Shown piece after piece: positions 23,622 through 31,988 of a stretch of 64,000 nucleotides of DNA. The stretch spans positions 310,001 through 374,000 of the forward strand of contig CAWFMT010000007.1 of assembly GCA_963817075.1 (NCBI GenBank), in the 5' to 3' direction. A model generated the notes under the pieces. The model saw nothing but the letters and a program-made list of their open reading frames with translations, was not told where the DNA came from and searched no databases. Position 1 is the first letter of the stretch. Each line of letters opens with the position of its first letter. Made by a program: the position numbers and the translations under genes. The stretch is from DASPKM01 sp963817075. Lineage in GTDB: Bacteria > Bacteroidota > Bacteroidia > Chitinophagales > Chitinophagaceae.

Positions 23622-26588
23622 TTATAGACCGATATTAATACCTACAGTAATAGTTCTAGCCTGTGGAGGTGTATAAAAATCATGTCCCAGGTTGATATTA
23701 CCAGTATAAGTTGTATTGATCTCGGGATCATAACCTGAATAATCTGTAAACGTAAACAGGTTTGTTCCGGCTAGATATAATCTTACATTATCGAGCTTAA
23801 AACGATTGATTATTCTTCTTGGAATATTATATCCCAAATTCACACTTTTTACTCTGAAGTAAGATCCATCTTGCATCCACCGGGAAGATTTTCCAGCGCC
23901 GTTCCCCGCATATAATCTTGGTTGAGGAATATTGGTGACGTCACCCGGTTTCTTCCAGTAATTCATCTGGTCAACCGTCTGGTTGTCATAATAGTCGCCA
24001 TTGACTGATTGGAAGAAACCAGCTACATTATATACATCTCCTCCTTTTACAAATTGGCACTGAATATCTAAGTCAAAACCTTTCCAGCTAAACCGGTTAT
24101 TAAACCCTCCGTAAAAATCCGGATTGGGATCGCCCAAGACCGTATCCACTCCAGCACTATAAAGATTTGTGGTGGTCATATCTGCTTTATAATAAAGCGC
24201 GTCTCCATTGTTAGGATCTACCCCTGCATACTGTTTGCCATAGAACTCACCGTATGGATGACCAACAGCAAGGCGACCAAGAGTCCTGGATGCAGGAGAT
24301 ACGGGCGAAACAAGTTTTGTTACTTCATTCCTGTATGTTGAAATATTTACTGATGCGGTCCAGCTCAAATCGCCTCTTAAAATTGTACCATTTAACACGA
24401 ACTCCACTCCGTGGTTCTCCATGCTGCCGATGTTCTTAGTTATTGTAGTATACCCAAGAATTGAAGGTATCGGTGCAGCCAGAAGCAAATCTGTAGTTTT
24501 CTTATTGAAATAATCGATCTCGCCGCTTAGTCGGTTATCGAAAAATCCAAAATCAAGACCCAGATCTAATTGTTTTGTGGTTTCCCAGCTAAGATTGGTA
24601 ACCCCGATCTGAGAAGTGACCAGGCCAGGAACATTTGCATAGTCTGTAGCTTCAACAAGACTTCTTGAAGAAAAATTTCCAATTTCTGCATTTCCTGTTA
24701 TGCCATAGCTAGCACGTAGTTTCAAAAAACTAACAGTTGAGGATCTATTGAGAAAATTCTCTTCACTTAATATCCAACCTGCAGAAACAGCAGGGAAAAA
24801 ACCATATTGATTGTCTTTACCAAACCTTGATGAACCATCAACTCTTGCACTCACCCCCAATAAATATTTATCATTGAGTTTGTAGTTAGCGCGGGCAAAA
24901 TAAGATGCAAATGCATATTCGGTTCCGGTTGAGTTTGCATCTTCTATATCTGTAGCACTTATCAATTTTTTGAAATTATTACTTGGATATCCTTTACCTG
25001 TTGCGTCCAGATCAGTTGTTTTGCTTTTTTGAAACTCGATACCACCTACCGCATCGAAAACGTGCCTCTCAGCAAAGGTTTGTCTGTAACTAAGCGTATT
25101 CGTATAAGTGATCACAGTTGAAGTAACCTGACCATTATATCCTTGTCCTGCAGGTGCGCCATCCAATGTTTCACGTCCCAGGTATTCTTCTTCTTGCAAA
25201 TTGAGCCAGTCAATACCTATTTGGCTTCTGAAAACCAGGTTAGGCTTGATATTAAGCTCACCGAAAATATTACTGAGTGATCGGTATGTGGTCGCATTAC
25301 GCGAGGCATGCTCGTGATCAATCAGGTAATTGTAATAAAGAGTTCCGGGATTTGCTGTTCCATCAGGAAGATAAATTTCCTGCAGTGGTGGCAGGGCATT
25401 AATCTGCAATGGATTGGTGAAAGCATTATCAGAAGAAACCCTGTGATTATCACTTTTGGACAATGAGAGATTTGCCCCAATTTTTAAACGACTGCTTACA
25501 CTGTGTTCCAGATTAATTCTTCCATTAAGACGGTTCAGACTATTATCAAGTATTATTCCTTTCTGATCATTCCAGGATCCGCTTACTAGGAATTTAGTAC
25601 GGGAATCGCCTCCTGCAATTGAAAGACTGTACTGTGAAATTGCTCCATTCTGGAAAGCTTTGTCCGCCCAATTTGAATTTGTGGAACTTGTCCAATCATT
25701 TGTACCTGTGTTTGCCTGAAACTCACCCTCGGGATCATATCCCTCATTTACAGCTGCAGCCGTAAACAGTTCTTTGTATTGAGCAGCATCCAAAAATGTT
25801 TGTTTCTTGGTTGGTGTGCTCCAGCCCGTAAAAACTCCAAAATTGATTTTGGTTTTTCCAACCTTGCCTGACTTTGTTGTTATCAAAATGACTCCGTTTG
25901 AAGCTCTTGCTCCATAAATGGCTGCAGAGGCAGCGTCTTTTAAGACTTCAATTGATTCGATATCATCTGGATTCAAAGTGGCTAATGGATTATCTGGCTC
26001 TGTATAACTTCCTAATGCCTGAGTAATTGCAGGTACTCCATCTATTACAACAAATGGCTGCTGGCTTGCAGAGATGGATGAAATCCCGCGCACCCTGATG
26101 GTAAGCCCCTGTCCCAGCTTACCACTTCCGGAATTAATAAACACACCGGCTGCCCTTCCTTGAAGTGCCGACTCAAAGGATGGCAATGGCAGATTTTGAA
26201 ACTCTTTGCTGGAAACCCTGGAGATCGAAGAAGTAACGTCTCTCTTGATCTTGGTTCCATATCCAACTACGATAACTTCAGAAAGCGAGCGGTCGCCGGG
26301 AGTCATTGCAAAAGTTATTGGCCCATCTCCAATGGGAACTTCGGCATCATTATACCCAACGTAAGTAATAACAAGGGTTGTAGCATTTGCTGGTGCAGGC
26401 AAACGAAATGTTCCATCCTGACCGGTAACGGTACCAACGGTTGTTCCTTTTACTTTAACAGATACACCTGGAAGTGGTGTGTTGTCGTTGTCTGTTATTC
26501 TTCCTGAAATCTCGCGGGATTGAGAAAATCCAATTTGCCAGCATAGGAGCATGGCAATGGACATTAGAATTCCATAGTGTTTCCTCAT
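23622..26588 (-). CDS. susC: SusC/RagA-family TonB-dependent outer-membrane transporter
   Basis: The 988-residue protein has a signal peptide (about 1-22), an N-terminal carboxypeptidase-like regulatory domain (EISGRITDNDNTPLPGVSVK), a TonB box-like stretch near EVIVVGYGTK, the plug (VVIDGVPAITQALG, then DIESIEVLKDAASAAIYGARA) and a long C-terminal barrel ending in an aromatic-rich strand (TITVGINIGL). It imports large substrates across the outer membrane with SusD. A single -7 box at 26628-26635 could drive both genes. The 988-residue length is usual. An anti-sigma/sigma pair is not seen nearby. Confidence 0.95.
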   Translation of the reverse strand: MRKHYGILMSIAMLLCWQIGFSQSREISGRITDNDNTPLPGVSVKVKGTTVGTVTGQDGTFRLPAPANATTLVITYVGYNDAEVPIGDGPITFAMTPGDRSLSEVIVVGYGTKIKRDVTSSISRVSSKEFQNLPLPSFESALQGRAAGVFINSGSGKLGQGLTIRVRGISSISASQQPFVVIDGVPAITQALGSYTEPDNPLATLNPDDIESIEVLKDAASAAIYGARASNGVILITTKSGKVGKTKINFGVFTGWSTPTKKQTFLDAAQYKELFTAAAVNEGYDPEGEFQANTGTNDWTSSTNSNWADKAFQNGAISQYSLSIAGGDSRTKFLVSGSWNDQKGIILDNSLNRLNGRINLEHSVSSRLKIGANLSLSKSDNHRVSSDNAFTNPLQINALPPLQEIYLPDGTANPGTLYYNYLIDHEHASRNATTYRSLSNIFGELNIKPNLVFRSQIGIDWLNLQEEEYLGRETLDGAPAGQGYNGQVTSTVITYTNTLSYRQTFAERHVFDAVGGIEFQKSKTTDLDATGKGYPSNNFKKLISATDIEDANSTGTEYAFASYFARANYKLNDKYLLGVSARVDGSSRFGKDNQYGFFPAVSAGWILSEENFLNRSSTVSFLKLRASYGITGNAEIGNFSSRSLVEATDYANVPGLVTSQIGVTNLSWETTKQLDLGLDFGFFDNRLSGEIDYFNKKTTDLLLAAPIPSILGYTTITKNIGSMENHGVEFVLNGTILRGDLSWTASVNISTYRNEVTKLVSPVSPASRTLGRLAVGHPYGEFYGKQYAGVDPNNGDALYYKADMTTTNLYSAGVDTVLGDPNPDFYGGFNNRFSWKGFDLDIQCQFVKGGDVYNVAGFFQSVNGDYYDNQTVDQMNYWKKPGDVTNIPQPRLYAGNGAGKSSRWMQDGSYFRVKSVNLGYNIPRRIINRFKLDNVRLYLAGTNLFTFTDYSGYDPEINTTYTGNINLGHDFYTPPQARTITVGINIGL

Positions 26589-26627
26589 GTGAAGGTTTTT
26601 TGCTGTTTACAGAGTGTTAAACTTTGC

Positions 26628-26635
26628 AAATGTAG
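26628..26635 (-). promoter_or_regulatory. -7 box (TACATTTG) upstream of susC
   Basis: On the minus strand TACATTTG matches TAnnTTTG exactly. It places the transcription start near 26620, about 31 nt before the susC ATG. No TTG element is at the optimal -33 distance; the nearest lies 13 bp upstream, inside the adjoining terminator. Confidence 0.45.
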
Positions 26636-26641
26636 TGACAA

Positions 26642-26670
26642 AAAAGTCAAGCTTGAAGCTGCTTGACTTT
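26642..26670 (-). terminator. Intrinsic terminator after the zinc metallopeptidase
   Basis: AAAGTCAAGC (26643-26652) and GCTTGACTTT (26661-26670) form a 10-bp stem with an 8-nt loop. On the minus strand it is followed by a T-run. It ends the transcript of the metallopeptidase gene and also overlaps the region upstream of the susC -7 box. Confidence 0.75.
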
Positions 26671-26694
26671 AGATAAAATATAGGATGGTCACCG

Positions 26695-27387
26695 TTAGTC
26701 TCTATTCCTGCTACCTCCCAAAAAGATCATTATATATTGAACCAGGGTGGCAATCGAGGCAAGTGCTGCCACAACATAAGTGAGGGCTGCCCATTTTAAT
26801 CCATCTTTTGCCTTGGGATATTCTTCGGCAGTGGTGACATTGGTCCTCTCCAACCACGCAAGGGCTCTGCGACTAGCATCGAACTCTACCGGAAGGGTTA
26901 CGATTGAGAACAGAGTGATTAATCCAAATAAGACAATGCCTGCCAATAATAATTGAGGAAAGGTATTTACCATGATAATTCCAGCTATCAATACCCATTG
27001 CACCAGGCCTGAGCTGAATTGAACTACCGGGACAAGTTTACTTCGTAGCATCAGCCATGAATAGGCAGTCGCATGTTGAACAGCATGACCGCATTCATGG
27101 GCGCTGACCGCAGCAGCTGCTATAGAACTTGAGGCATATACTTCGGGGCTAAGATTAACTGTTTTTGTCACAGGATTGTAATGGTCAGATAAGAATCCTT
27201 GAACCGAAACCACTTTGACATCATAAATCCCATTCTCCTTAAGCATTTTCTCCGCTACTTCCTTTCCTGTCAGGCCAGCCCTTAGAGGCATCTTCCCATA
27301 TTTGCTGAACTTGCTTTTCAGAATCCCTGAAACAAGCATGCTTATGAGCAAAAAAACGATCGAAACAAAAATAATTGACGGGTCCAT
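26695..27387 (-). CDS. Membrane zinc metallopeptidase (YugP family)
   Basis: The 230-residue protein has an N-terminal membrane helix, a cytoplasm-facing metallopeptidase segment with the zincin motif HECGH (H97, E98, H101), and at least three further helices in the C-terminal half. It matches the neutral zinc metallopeptidase family typified by B. subtilis YugP, with GYNPVTKTVNLSPEVY-like spacing seen here as DHYNPVTKTVNLSPEVY. The substrate is unknown. A terminator follows at once downstream, so it is monocistronic. The 413-bp upstream gap holds a possible structured RNA on the opposite strand. Confidence 0.88.
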   Translation of the reverse strand: MDPSIIFVSIVFLLISMLVSGILKSKFSKYGKMPLRAGLTGKEVAEKMLKENGIYDVKVVSVQGFLSDHYNPVTKTVNLSPEVYASSSIAAAAVSAHECGHAVQHATAYSWLMLRSKLVPVVQFSSGLVQWVLIAGIIMVNTFPQLLLAGIVLFGLITLFSIVTLPVEFDASRRALAWLERTNVTTAEEYPKAKDGLKWAALTYVVAALASIATLVQYIMIFLGGSRNRD

Positions 27388-27800
27388 TTTCTGTGTTTAA
27401 TGTATACCTGCAAACCTATTACCAAACAAAAAAAGGCATATTTAACTACCATTATTGTCATCGTATTTTGTGTGCAAAAAGATTAAGCTGACAAATTAAC
27501 TGAACTGATGAGCCAGTTGTAAACAATTGGCATTAAAATATTGAATACCAGGTTGATACAAGGGGTATCAACACCCGCTTCTCTTGATTCTTAAGCGCGT
27601 AAAAGTTATTCACAGGCTCAAAAATTTATTTTGTTATGTGGCGCTTATTTGTAATTTAGTGGCAGAATTTAATGGGTTAGTAAGTAAGGGGTCAGCAGTC
27701 TTGCTGGCCCTTTTACTTTGTACTATTTTCTCGACTTGTCGTTGTTTCTTTGTTTCATCAGACCTGCACAATTTGTTGGTTCATGAACACAAAATTTTAG
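27388..27800. other. 413-bp intergenic region with three stem-loops and an orphan terminator
   Basis: Between divergent genes there are three hairpins on the plus strand: GCCAGTTG/CAATTGGC (27512-27519 and 27524-27531, one G-U pair), GTTGATAC/GTATCAAC (27552-27559 and 27565-27572), and a 9-bp terminator-like stem at 27689-27710 followed by TTTT. No plus-strand gene precedes it for 5 kb. This fits an unannotated small RNA or a leader of radA. Confidence 0.45.
27689..27714 (+). terminator. Terminator-like hairpin with no upstream gene
   Basis: GGGTCAGCA (27689-27697) pairs with TGCTGGCCC (27702-27710), one G-U pair included, around a GTCT loop, followed by TTTTA. It is 87 bp before radA and faces a region with no plus-strand gene. 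Confidence 0.55.
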
Positions 27801-29174
27801 ATGAAGTCAACTCTTAAAACTGCATTCTTTTGCTCCAATTGTGGTTACGAATCTCTGAAATGGTTAGGTAAATGTCCTTCATGCGATCAATGGAACACAT
27901 TTGTTGAAGAAGTGATCGTGAAGGAAACAGCAACTAAACAGAATCGATGGAAGGATTCTGATTCTTTACGCATTCCCAGAACAATATCAATCGATGAGGT
28001 TACATCTCAGAAAGAAGAAAGGATCGTAACTGAAGATCCTGAACTCAACAGAGTTCTTGGCGGAGGTATCGTGAGGGGAAGTATTATTCTTGTCGCTGGA
28101 GAACCAGGTATTGGCAAATCAACATTGTTCCTGCAACAGGGATTGGCCTTAAAAAAAATTAGAACTCTATATATAAGTGGAGAAGAAAGCGAACAGCAGA
28201 TCAAGATGAGAGCTGATCGACTGGGATTACAAAATGAGAATTTTTATCTTCTCACTGAAACTTCTACCCAAACAATTTTCCAGGAAATAAAAAAATTGAA
28301 ACCCGATCTTTTGATTGTGGACTCAATTCAAACTCTAGAATCACCCTTGATTGATTCTTCTCCAGGTAGCGTTTCACAAATCAGGGAGTGTGCTGCTGAA
28401 TTACAACGATACGCGAAAGAGTCGCAGGTTCCTGTTTTTTTAATTGGTCATATCACAAAGGATGGAAATATAGCCGGACCGAAGATACTTGAGCATATGG
28501 TTGACACAGTTCTTCAATTTGAAGGTGACAGGCATTATGCATACAGGATCTTACGTACAATGAAAAATCGGTTTGGAAGCACGTCTGAATTAGGAATTTA
28601 CGAAATGACAGATTCTGGAATGCGGTCTGTAAGTAATCCAAGTGAAATTCTGATCACACAAAAAGAGGAACAACTTGCCGGAGCGGCGATTGCTGCAACG
28701 ATTGAAGGAATGCGACCTCTTCTAATTGAAGTCCAGGCATTGGTTACTCAGTCAGTTTATGGAACTCCTCAAAGAACAGTGACAGGTTTTGATCTGAGAA
28801 GACTTCAGTTATTACTTGCTGTGCTTGAAAAACGCGGAGGATTTCATTTTGGAATGAAGGATGTATTCCTCAACATCGCCGGCGGCCTCAAAGTTGAAGA
28901 TCCATCAATTGATCTGGCAGTTTTATCTGCACTCTTAAGTTCGTATGAGGATGTTCCGATTTCTGAAAGGGTTTGTTTTGCGGGGGAGGTGGGATTAAGT
29001 GGTGAAATCCGGGCGGTCAACAGGATTGAGCAAAGAATTGCGGAAGCCGAGAAACTTGGGTTCGAAAAAATTTTGGTTTCCCGTTATAATCAAAAGGGAT
29101 TATCCAATCAAAAATTCAACATTGAGGTTGTAAGTCTCGCCAAAGTAGAAGAGTTGTATAAATATCTATTCTAG
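27801..29174 (+). CDS. radA: DNA repair protein RadA
   Basis: RadA is a RecA-like ATPase that branches recombination intermediates and acts with RecA. The 457-residue protein has the N-terminal zinc finger (C11, C14, C25, C28), Walker A GEPGIGKST (residues 100-108), the RadA-specific KNRFGS motif (MKNRFGSTSELGIYEM) and the C-terminal Lon-protease-like domain ending in VEELYKYLF. All diagnostic elements are intact. It starts a plus-strand group radA-comF-beta-helix lipoprotein with 5 bp to comF, so it is probably an operon with DNA-uptake and recombination proteins. Confidence 0.97.
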   Translation: MKSTLKTAFFCSNCGYESLKWLGKCPSCDQWNTFVEEVIVKETATKQNRWKDSDSLRIPRTISIDEVTSQKEERIVTEDPELNRVLGGGIVRGSIILVAGEPGIGKSTLFLQQGLALKKIRTLYISGEESEQQIKMRADRLGLQNENFYLLTETSTQTIFQEIKKLKPDLLIVDSIQTLESPLIDSSPGSVSQIRECAAELQRYAKESQVPVFLIGHITKDGNIAGPKILEHMVDTVLQFEGDRHYAYRILRTMKNRFGSTSELGIYEMTDSGMRSVSNPSEILITQKEEQLAGAAIAATIEGMRPLLIEVQALVTQSVYGTPQRTVTGFDLRRLQLLLAVLEKRGGFHFGMKDVFLNIAGGLKVEDPSIDLAVLSALLSSYEDVPISERVCFAGEVGLSGEIRAVNRIEQRIAEAEKLGFEKILVSRYNQKGLSNQKFNIEVVSLAKVEELYKYLF

Positions 29175-29179
29175 AAGGA

Positions 29180-29887
29180 ATGTCTGCCTTAGCTAGTATC
29201 ACCCGGAGTTTTTCGCATCTGTTCTTTCCTGATCTCTGTTATGGATGCGGAACAGATCTTGTTAATCACCGTCAAATGTTATGTCTCCGGTGTTTGAAAA
29301 ATTTACCTTACACGAATTATCATCTTCTTCAAGGTAATCCGGTTGAAAAAATATTTTGGGGCAGGCTTCCTGTTGAGAATGCCGCAAGTCTTTTTTATTT
29401 TACAAAGGGGTCCATCGTTGAAAAGTTGTTGCATCAATTGAAATATCGCGGAAAAAAAGAAATAGGAATTTATTGTGGAAGGTTGATAGGATCCGCTTTA
29501 AAGGAATCCAGCTCCTTTATGTCCATTGACTCAATTGTGCCACTGCCCCTACACAGAAAAAAACAACATAAGAGAGGGTATAATCAAGCAAAGCTTATCT
29601 GTGATGGGATGTCGTTGGTGATGAACCGTCCCGTGTTAGATCAACTTATCGAGAGGGTTTCAGAAACAGAGACCCAAACACACAAGAACCGAATTGAGCG
29701 ATGGGAGAACATGAAGGACAGATTTCGATTGGTCCAGGGTACTCTTCCCGGGAATCAGCATATTTTACTGGTAGATGACGTTATAACCACAGGCGCAACC
29801 CTTGAAGCTTGTGCCGCTGAATTAGTGAAAGCAGGATTTAGAGTCAGCATTATTAGTTTAGCCTATTCTTCTTCAAAAAATGTGTAG
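29180..29887 (+). CDS. comF: ComF family phosphoribosyltransferase-like protein
   Basis: The 235-residue protein has an N-terminal four-cysteine zinc site (C20, C23, C35, C38), and a C-terminal PRTase fold with the PRPP-binding loop LVDDVITTGATL (about 197-208). ComF proteins are needed for natural transformation, associating with the ComFA helicase, though their role is not settled. It lies 5 bp after radA. Together with comEC in the same window, it supports competence capacity, but no full set of uptake genes is seen here. Confidence 0.93.
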   Translation: MSALASITRSFSHLFFPDLCYGCGTDLVNHRQMLCLRCLKNLPYTNYHLLQGNPVEKIFWGRLPVENAASLFYFTKGSIVEKLLHQLKYRGKKEIGIYCGRLIGSALKESSSFMSIDSIVPLPLHRKKQHKRGYNQAKLICDGMSLVMNRPVLDQLIERVSETETQTHKNRIERWENMKDRFRLVQGTLPGNQHILLVDDVITTGATLEACAAELVKAGFRVSIISLAYSSSKNV

Positions 29888-29917
29888 TGGGGAAATCCAA
29901 TTATTTTTGAATACTTA

Positions 29918-31315
29918 ATGGAAAAAAAAATCAGGCTGCTTACCATGCTGCTTGTCATTTTTGTGGCATGCAAAAAAGAAACCTTCATTGATTCACCCGA
30001 TGCAAGGCTCAGGATTTCTGTGGATAGTCTTCGGTTCGACACTGTGTTTACGACAACTGGCTCGGTAACGCAGTTCTTCAGAATATTCAATGAGAACAAA
30101 CAAAAGCTTCGTGTATCGTCAATAAAATTGTCGGGTGGAAATAATTCCGCCTTTCGGATTAATGCAGACGGGTTTATCGGACCTGAAGTAAACGGACTTG
30201 AGATAGACGGAAATGACAGCTTATACGTATTTGTCTCGGTTAGTATCAACCAATCTTCTGCAAACCTGCCTTTTGTTGTTCAGGATAGTGTATCCATCCA
30301 ATACAATGGAAATACCAAATGGGTACAGCTAGAAGCCTGGGGACAAAATGCAAATTTTCTGAGATCCCGAAAATTAACGGGAAACGTAGTATGGACGAAT
30401 ACCCTTCCTTATGTAATCATCGGAGGAATTCAGGTTGACACTACAGCTACGCTTACAATTCAGAAAGGAACAAAAGTTTATATGCATGCTGATGCTCCAT
30501 TTATAGTAGATGGAACTTTGAAGGTGACTGGAGAAAAGTTCGATAGCACCCGAGTTTATTTTTCAGGTGATCGACTTGATGAACCTTACCGAAATTTTCC
30601 TGCCAGCTGGCCTGGAATATATTTCCGGGGAACTTCCCGGGATAATCAATTGGACTATGCAGTGATCAGAAATGGATACCAGGGTATTGTGGCCGAGCAA
30701 CCTTCCCTCAACGCAAATCCTAAGGTTACTTTAAATCAATGCATCATTGATAATATATATGACGCGGGAGTATTTGGGGTTCAGACCAGCATTACCGCCA
30801 ATAATTGTCTGATAAGTAATTGCGGAAAGAATATAATTCTGGCTTATGGCGGAAGTTATCTCTTCAATCATACAACCGTAGTCTCCTATTCCACTTCTTA
30901 TACGTTACACAAGGAACCAGTTCTGCAGGTTACTAATTTTATCAAACTGAATAATAATACTTTGACTGCAGACCTTTCAGCTGTTTTTAGAAATTCAATT
31001 TTTTGGGGAGAGGGAGGAGCAGTTGACGATGAAGTGGTTGCCAGCAAGCAAGGCAATACGGTTTTCAATGTAAATTTTACCAACTGCCTATGGAAGGTGA
31101 AGGCTAACCCCGCGGGAGTAACCTTTAATAATGGTTTGGTTAATACGGATCCTCAGTTTGATAGTGTTGATGTTCAAAGACGCATATATAATTTCCGTTT
31201 GAAACCTTCTTCCCCTGCTATAAACAAAGGCATTGCCTCAGGCTTGACAATCGATCTGGATGGAAATCCAAGAGCGGTAGGATTACCTGATCTTGGTGCT
31301 TATGAAAAGCAATAA
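29918..31315 (+). CDS. Lipoprotein with right-handed beta-helix
   Basis: The 465-residue protein has a lipoprotein signal ending in FVACKKE, an Ig- or beta-sandwich-like N-terminal domain (about 25-130) and a repetitive parallel beta-helix portion (about 150-430). The helix is visible as repeated short strands such as VTLNQCIIDNIYDAGVFGVQ and ANNCLISNCGKNIIL. It ends with the RNFR-type tail IDLDGNPRAVGLPDLGAYE that is typical of choice-of-anchor proteins in Bacteroidota. It is probably surface or periplasmic and may bind polysaccharide. It follows comF by 30 bp; functional linkage is unclear. Confidence 0.75.
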   Translation: MEKKIRLLTMLLVIFVACKKETFIDSPDARLRISVDSLRFDTVFTTTGSVTQFFRIFNENKQKLRVSSIKLSGGNNSAFRINADGFIGPEVNGLEIDGNDSLYVFVSVSINQSSANLPFVVQDSVSIQYNGNTKWVQLEAWGQNANFLRSRKLTGNVVWTNTLPYVIIGGIQVDTTATLTIQKGTKVYMHADAPFIVDGTLKVTGEKFDSTRVYFSGDRLDEPYRNFPASWPGIYFRGTSRDNQLDYAVIRNGYQGIVAEQPSLNANPKVTLNQCIIDNIYDAGVFGVQTSITANNCLISNCGKNIILAYGGSYLFNHTTVVSYSTSYTLHKEPVLQVTNFIKLNNNTLTADLSAVFRNSIFWGEGGAVDDEVVASKQGNTVFNVNFTNCLWKVKANPAGVTFNNGLVNTDPQFDSVDVQRRIYNFRLKPSSPAINKGIASGLTIDLDGNPRAVGLPDLGAYEKQ

Positions 31316-31372
31316 CTTTGACCTTCCCTGTAACGAGGGCAAAATATACTCTAATCACTAAAAACATATTAT

Positions 31373-31894
31373 ATGTTAAAGACCTTATTTGTTGTTGCCT
31401 CTATTTTGTTCTTTGCTCCAGTAAAGAATATTTACAGTTTTAAAGTGACAGGCCTTGATGGAAAAACCATCAACTTAAAGAAGTATAAAGGAAAAAAAAT
31501 ATTGATTGTGAATACTGCCTCCAAATGTGGAAATACTCCGCAATATGGAGAGTTGGAACAATTGTATGAAAAATATAAGGACAAGTTGGTTGTGATTGGA
31601 TTTCCTGCAAATAATTTCGGAAAGCAGGAACCTGGCACCAATGAGGAAATCGGGGAATTTTGCAAGAAGAATTATGGAGTCACCTTCCCGATGACGGAGA
31701 AAGTTTCAGTAAAGGGTGAAGATATTCATCCATTATTCAAGTATCTCACAGAAGAAGCAGAAAAGATTGGTGTTACAGATCCTGTTAAATGGAATTTTAC
31801 AAAATTCCTGTTAGATGAAAAAGGGAAACTTGTAGCTGTAATTCACAACAAGGTTAAACCAATGAGTGAAGAGGTGACCAAGTATCTCAATTAG
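31373..31894 (+). CDS. Glutathione peroxidase family, probably exported
   Basis: The 173-residue protein has a hydrophobic start (about 1-22) and the full glutathione peroxidase fold with the catalytic residues C52 in NTASKCGNTPQY, Q85 in NNFGKQEPG, and W140-N141 in VKWNFTKFL. The catalytic residue is cysteine, so it is likely a thioredoxin-dependent lipid or H2O2 peroxidase, not a selenoprotein. The N-terminal region suggests export to the periplasm. A clear terminator follows. It stands alone between the beta-helix lipoprotein and holB. Confidence 0.93.
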   Translation: MLKTLFVVASILFFAPVKNIYSFKVTGLDGKTINLKKYKGKKILIVNTASKCGNTPQYGELEQLYEKYKDKLVVIGFPANNFGKQEPGTNEEIGEFCKKNYGVTFPMTEKVSVKGEDIHPLFKYLTEEAEKIGVTDPVKWNFTKFLLDEKGKLVAVIHNKVKPMSEEVTKYLN

Positions 31895-31916
31895 AAAAAT
31901 AAATTCGATATAAAGA

Positions 31917-31943
31917 AGAGCGATGACAGCCATCGCTCTTTTT
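31917..31943 (+). terminator. Intrinsic terminator after glutathione peroxidase
   Basis: GAGCGATG (31918-31925) and CATCGCTC (31931-31938) form an 8-bp stem with a 5-nt loop followed by TTTTT. It overlaps the 5' part of a longer open frame of holB, supporting the later start at 31989. Confidence 0.85.
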
Positions 31944-31988
31944 ACGTCCATTCCTCAGATAAGCAAGTTCAAATTTTATTCTTGCTGT

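Noticed and set aside
27584..27817. Plus-strand frame before radA
   Set aside because: It overlaps the terminator-like hairpin and the radA start and has no motif, so I treat the stretch as non-coding.
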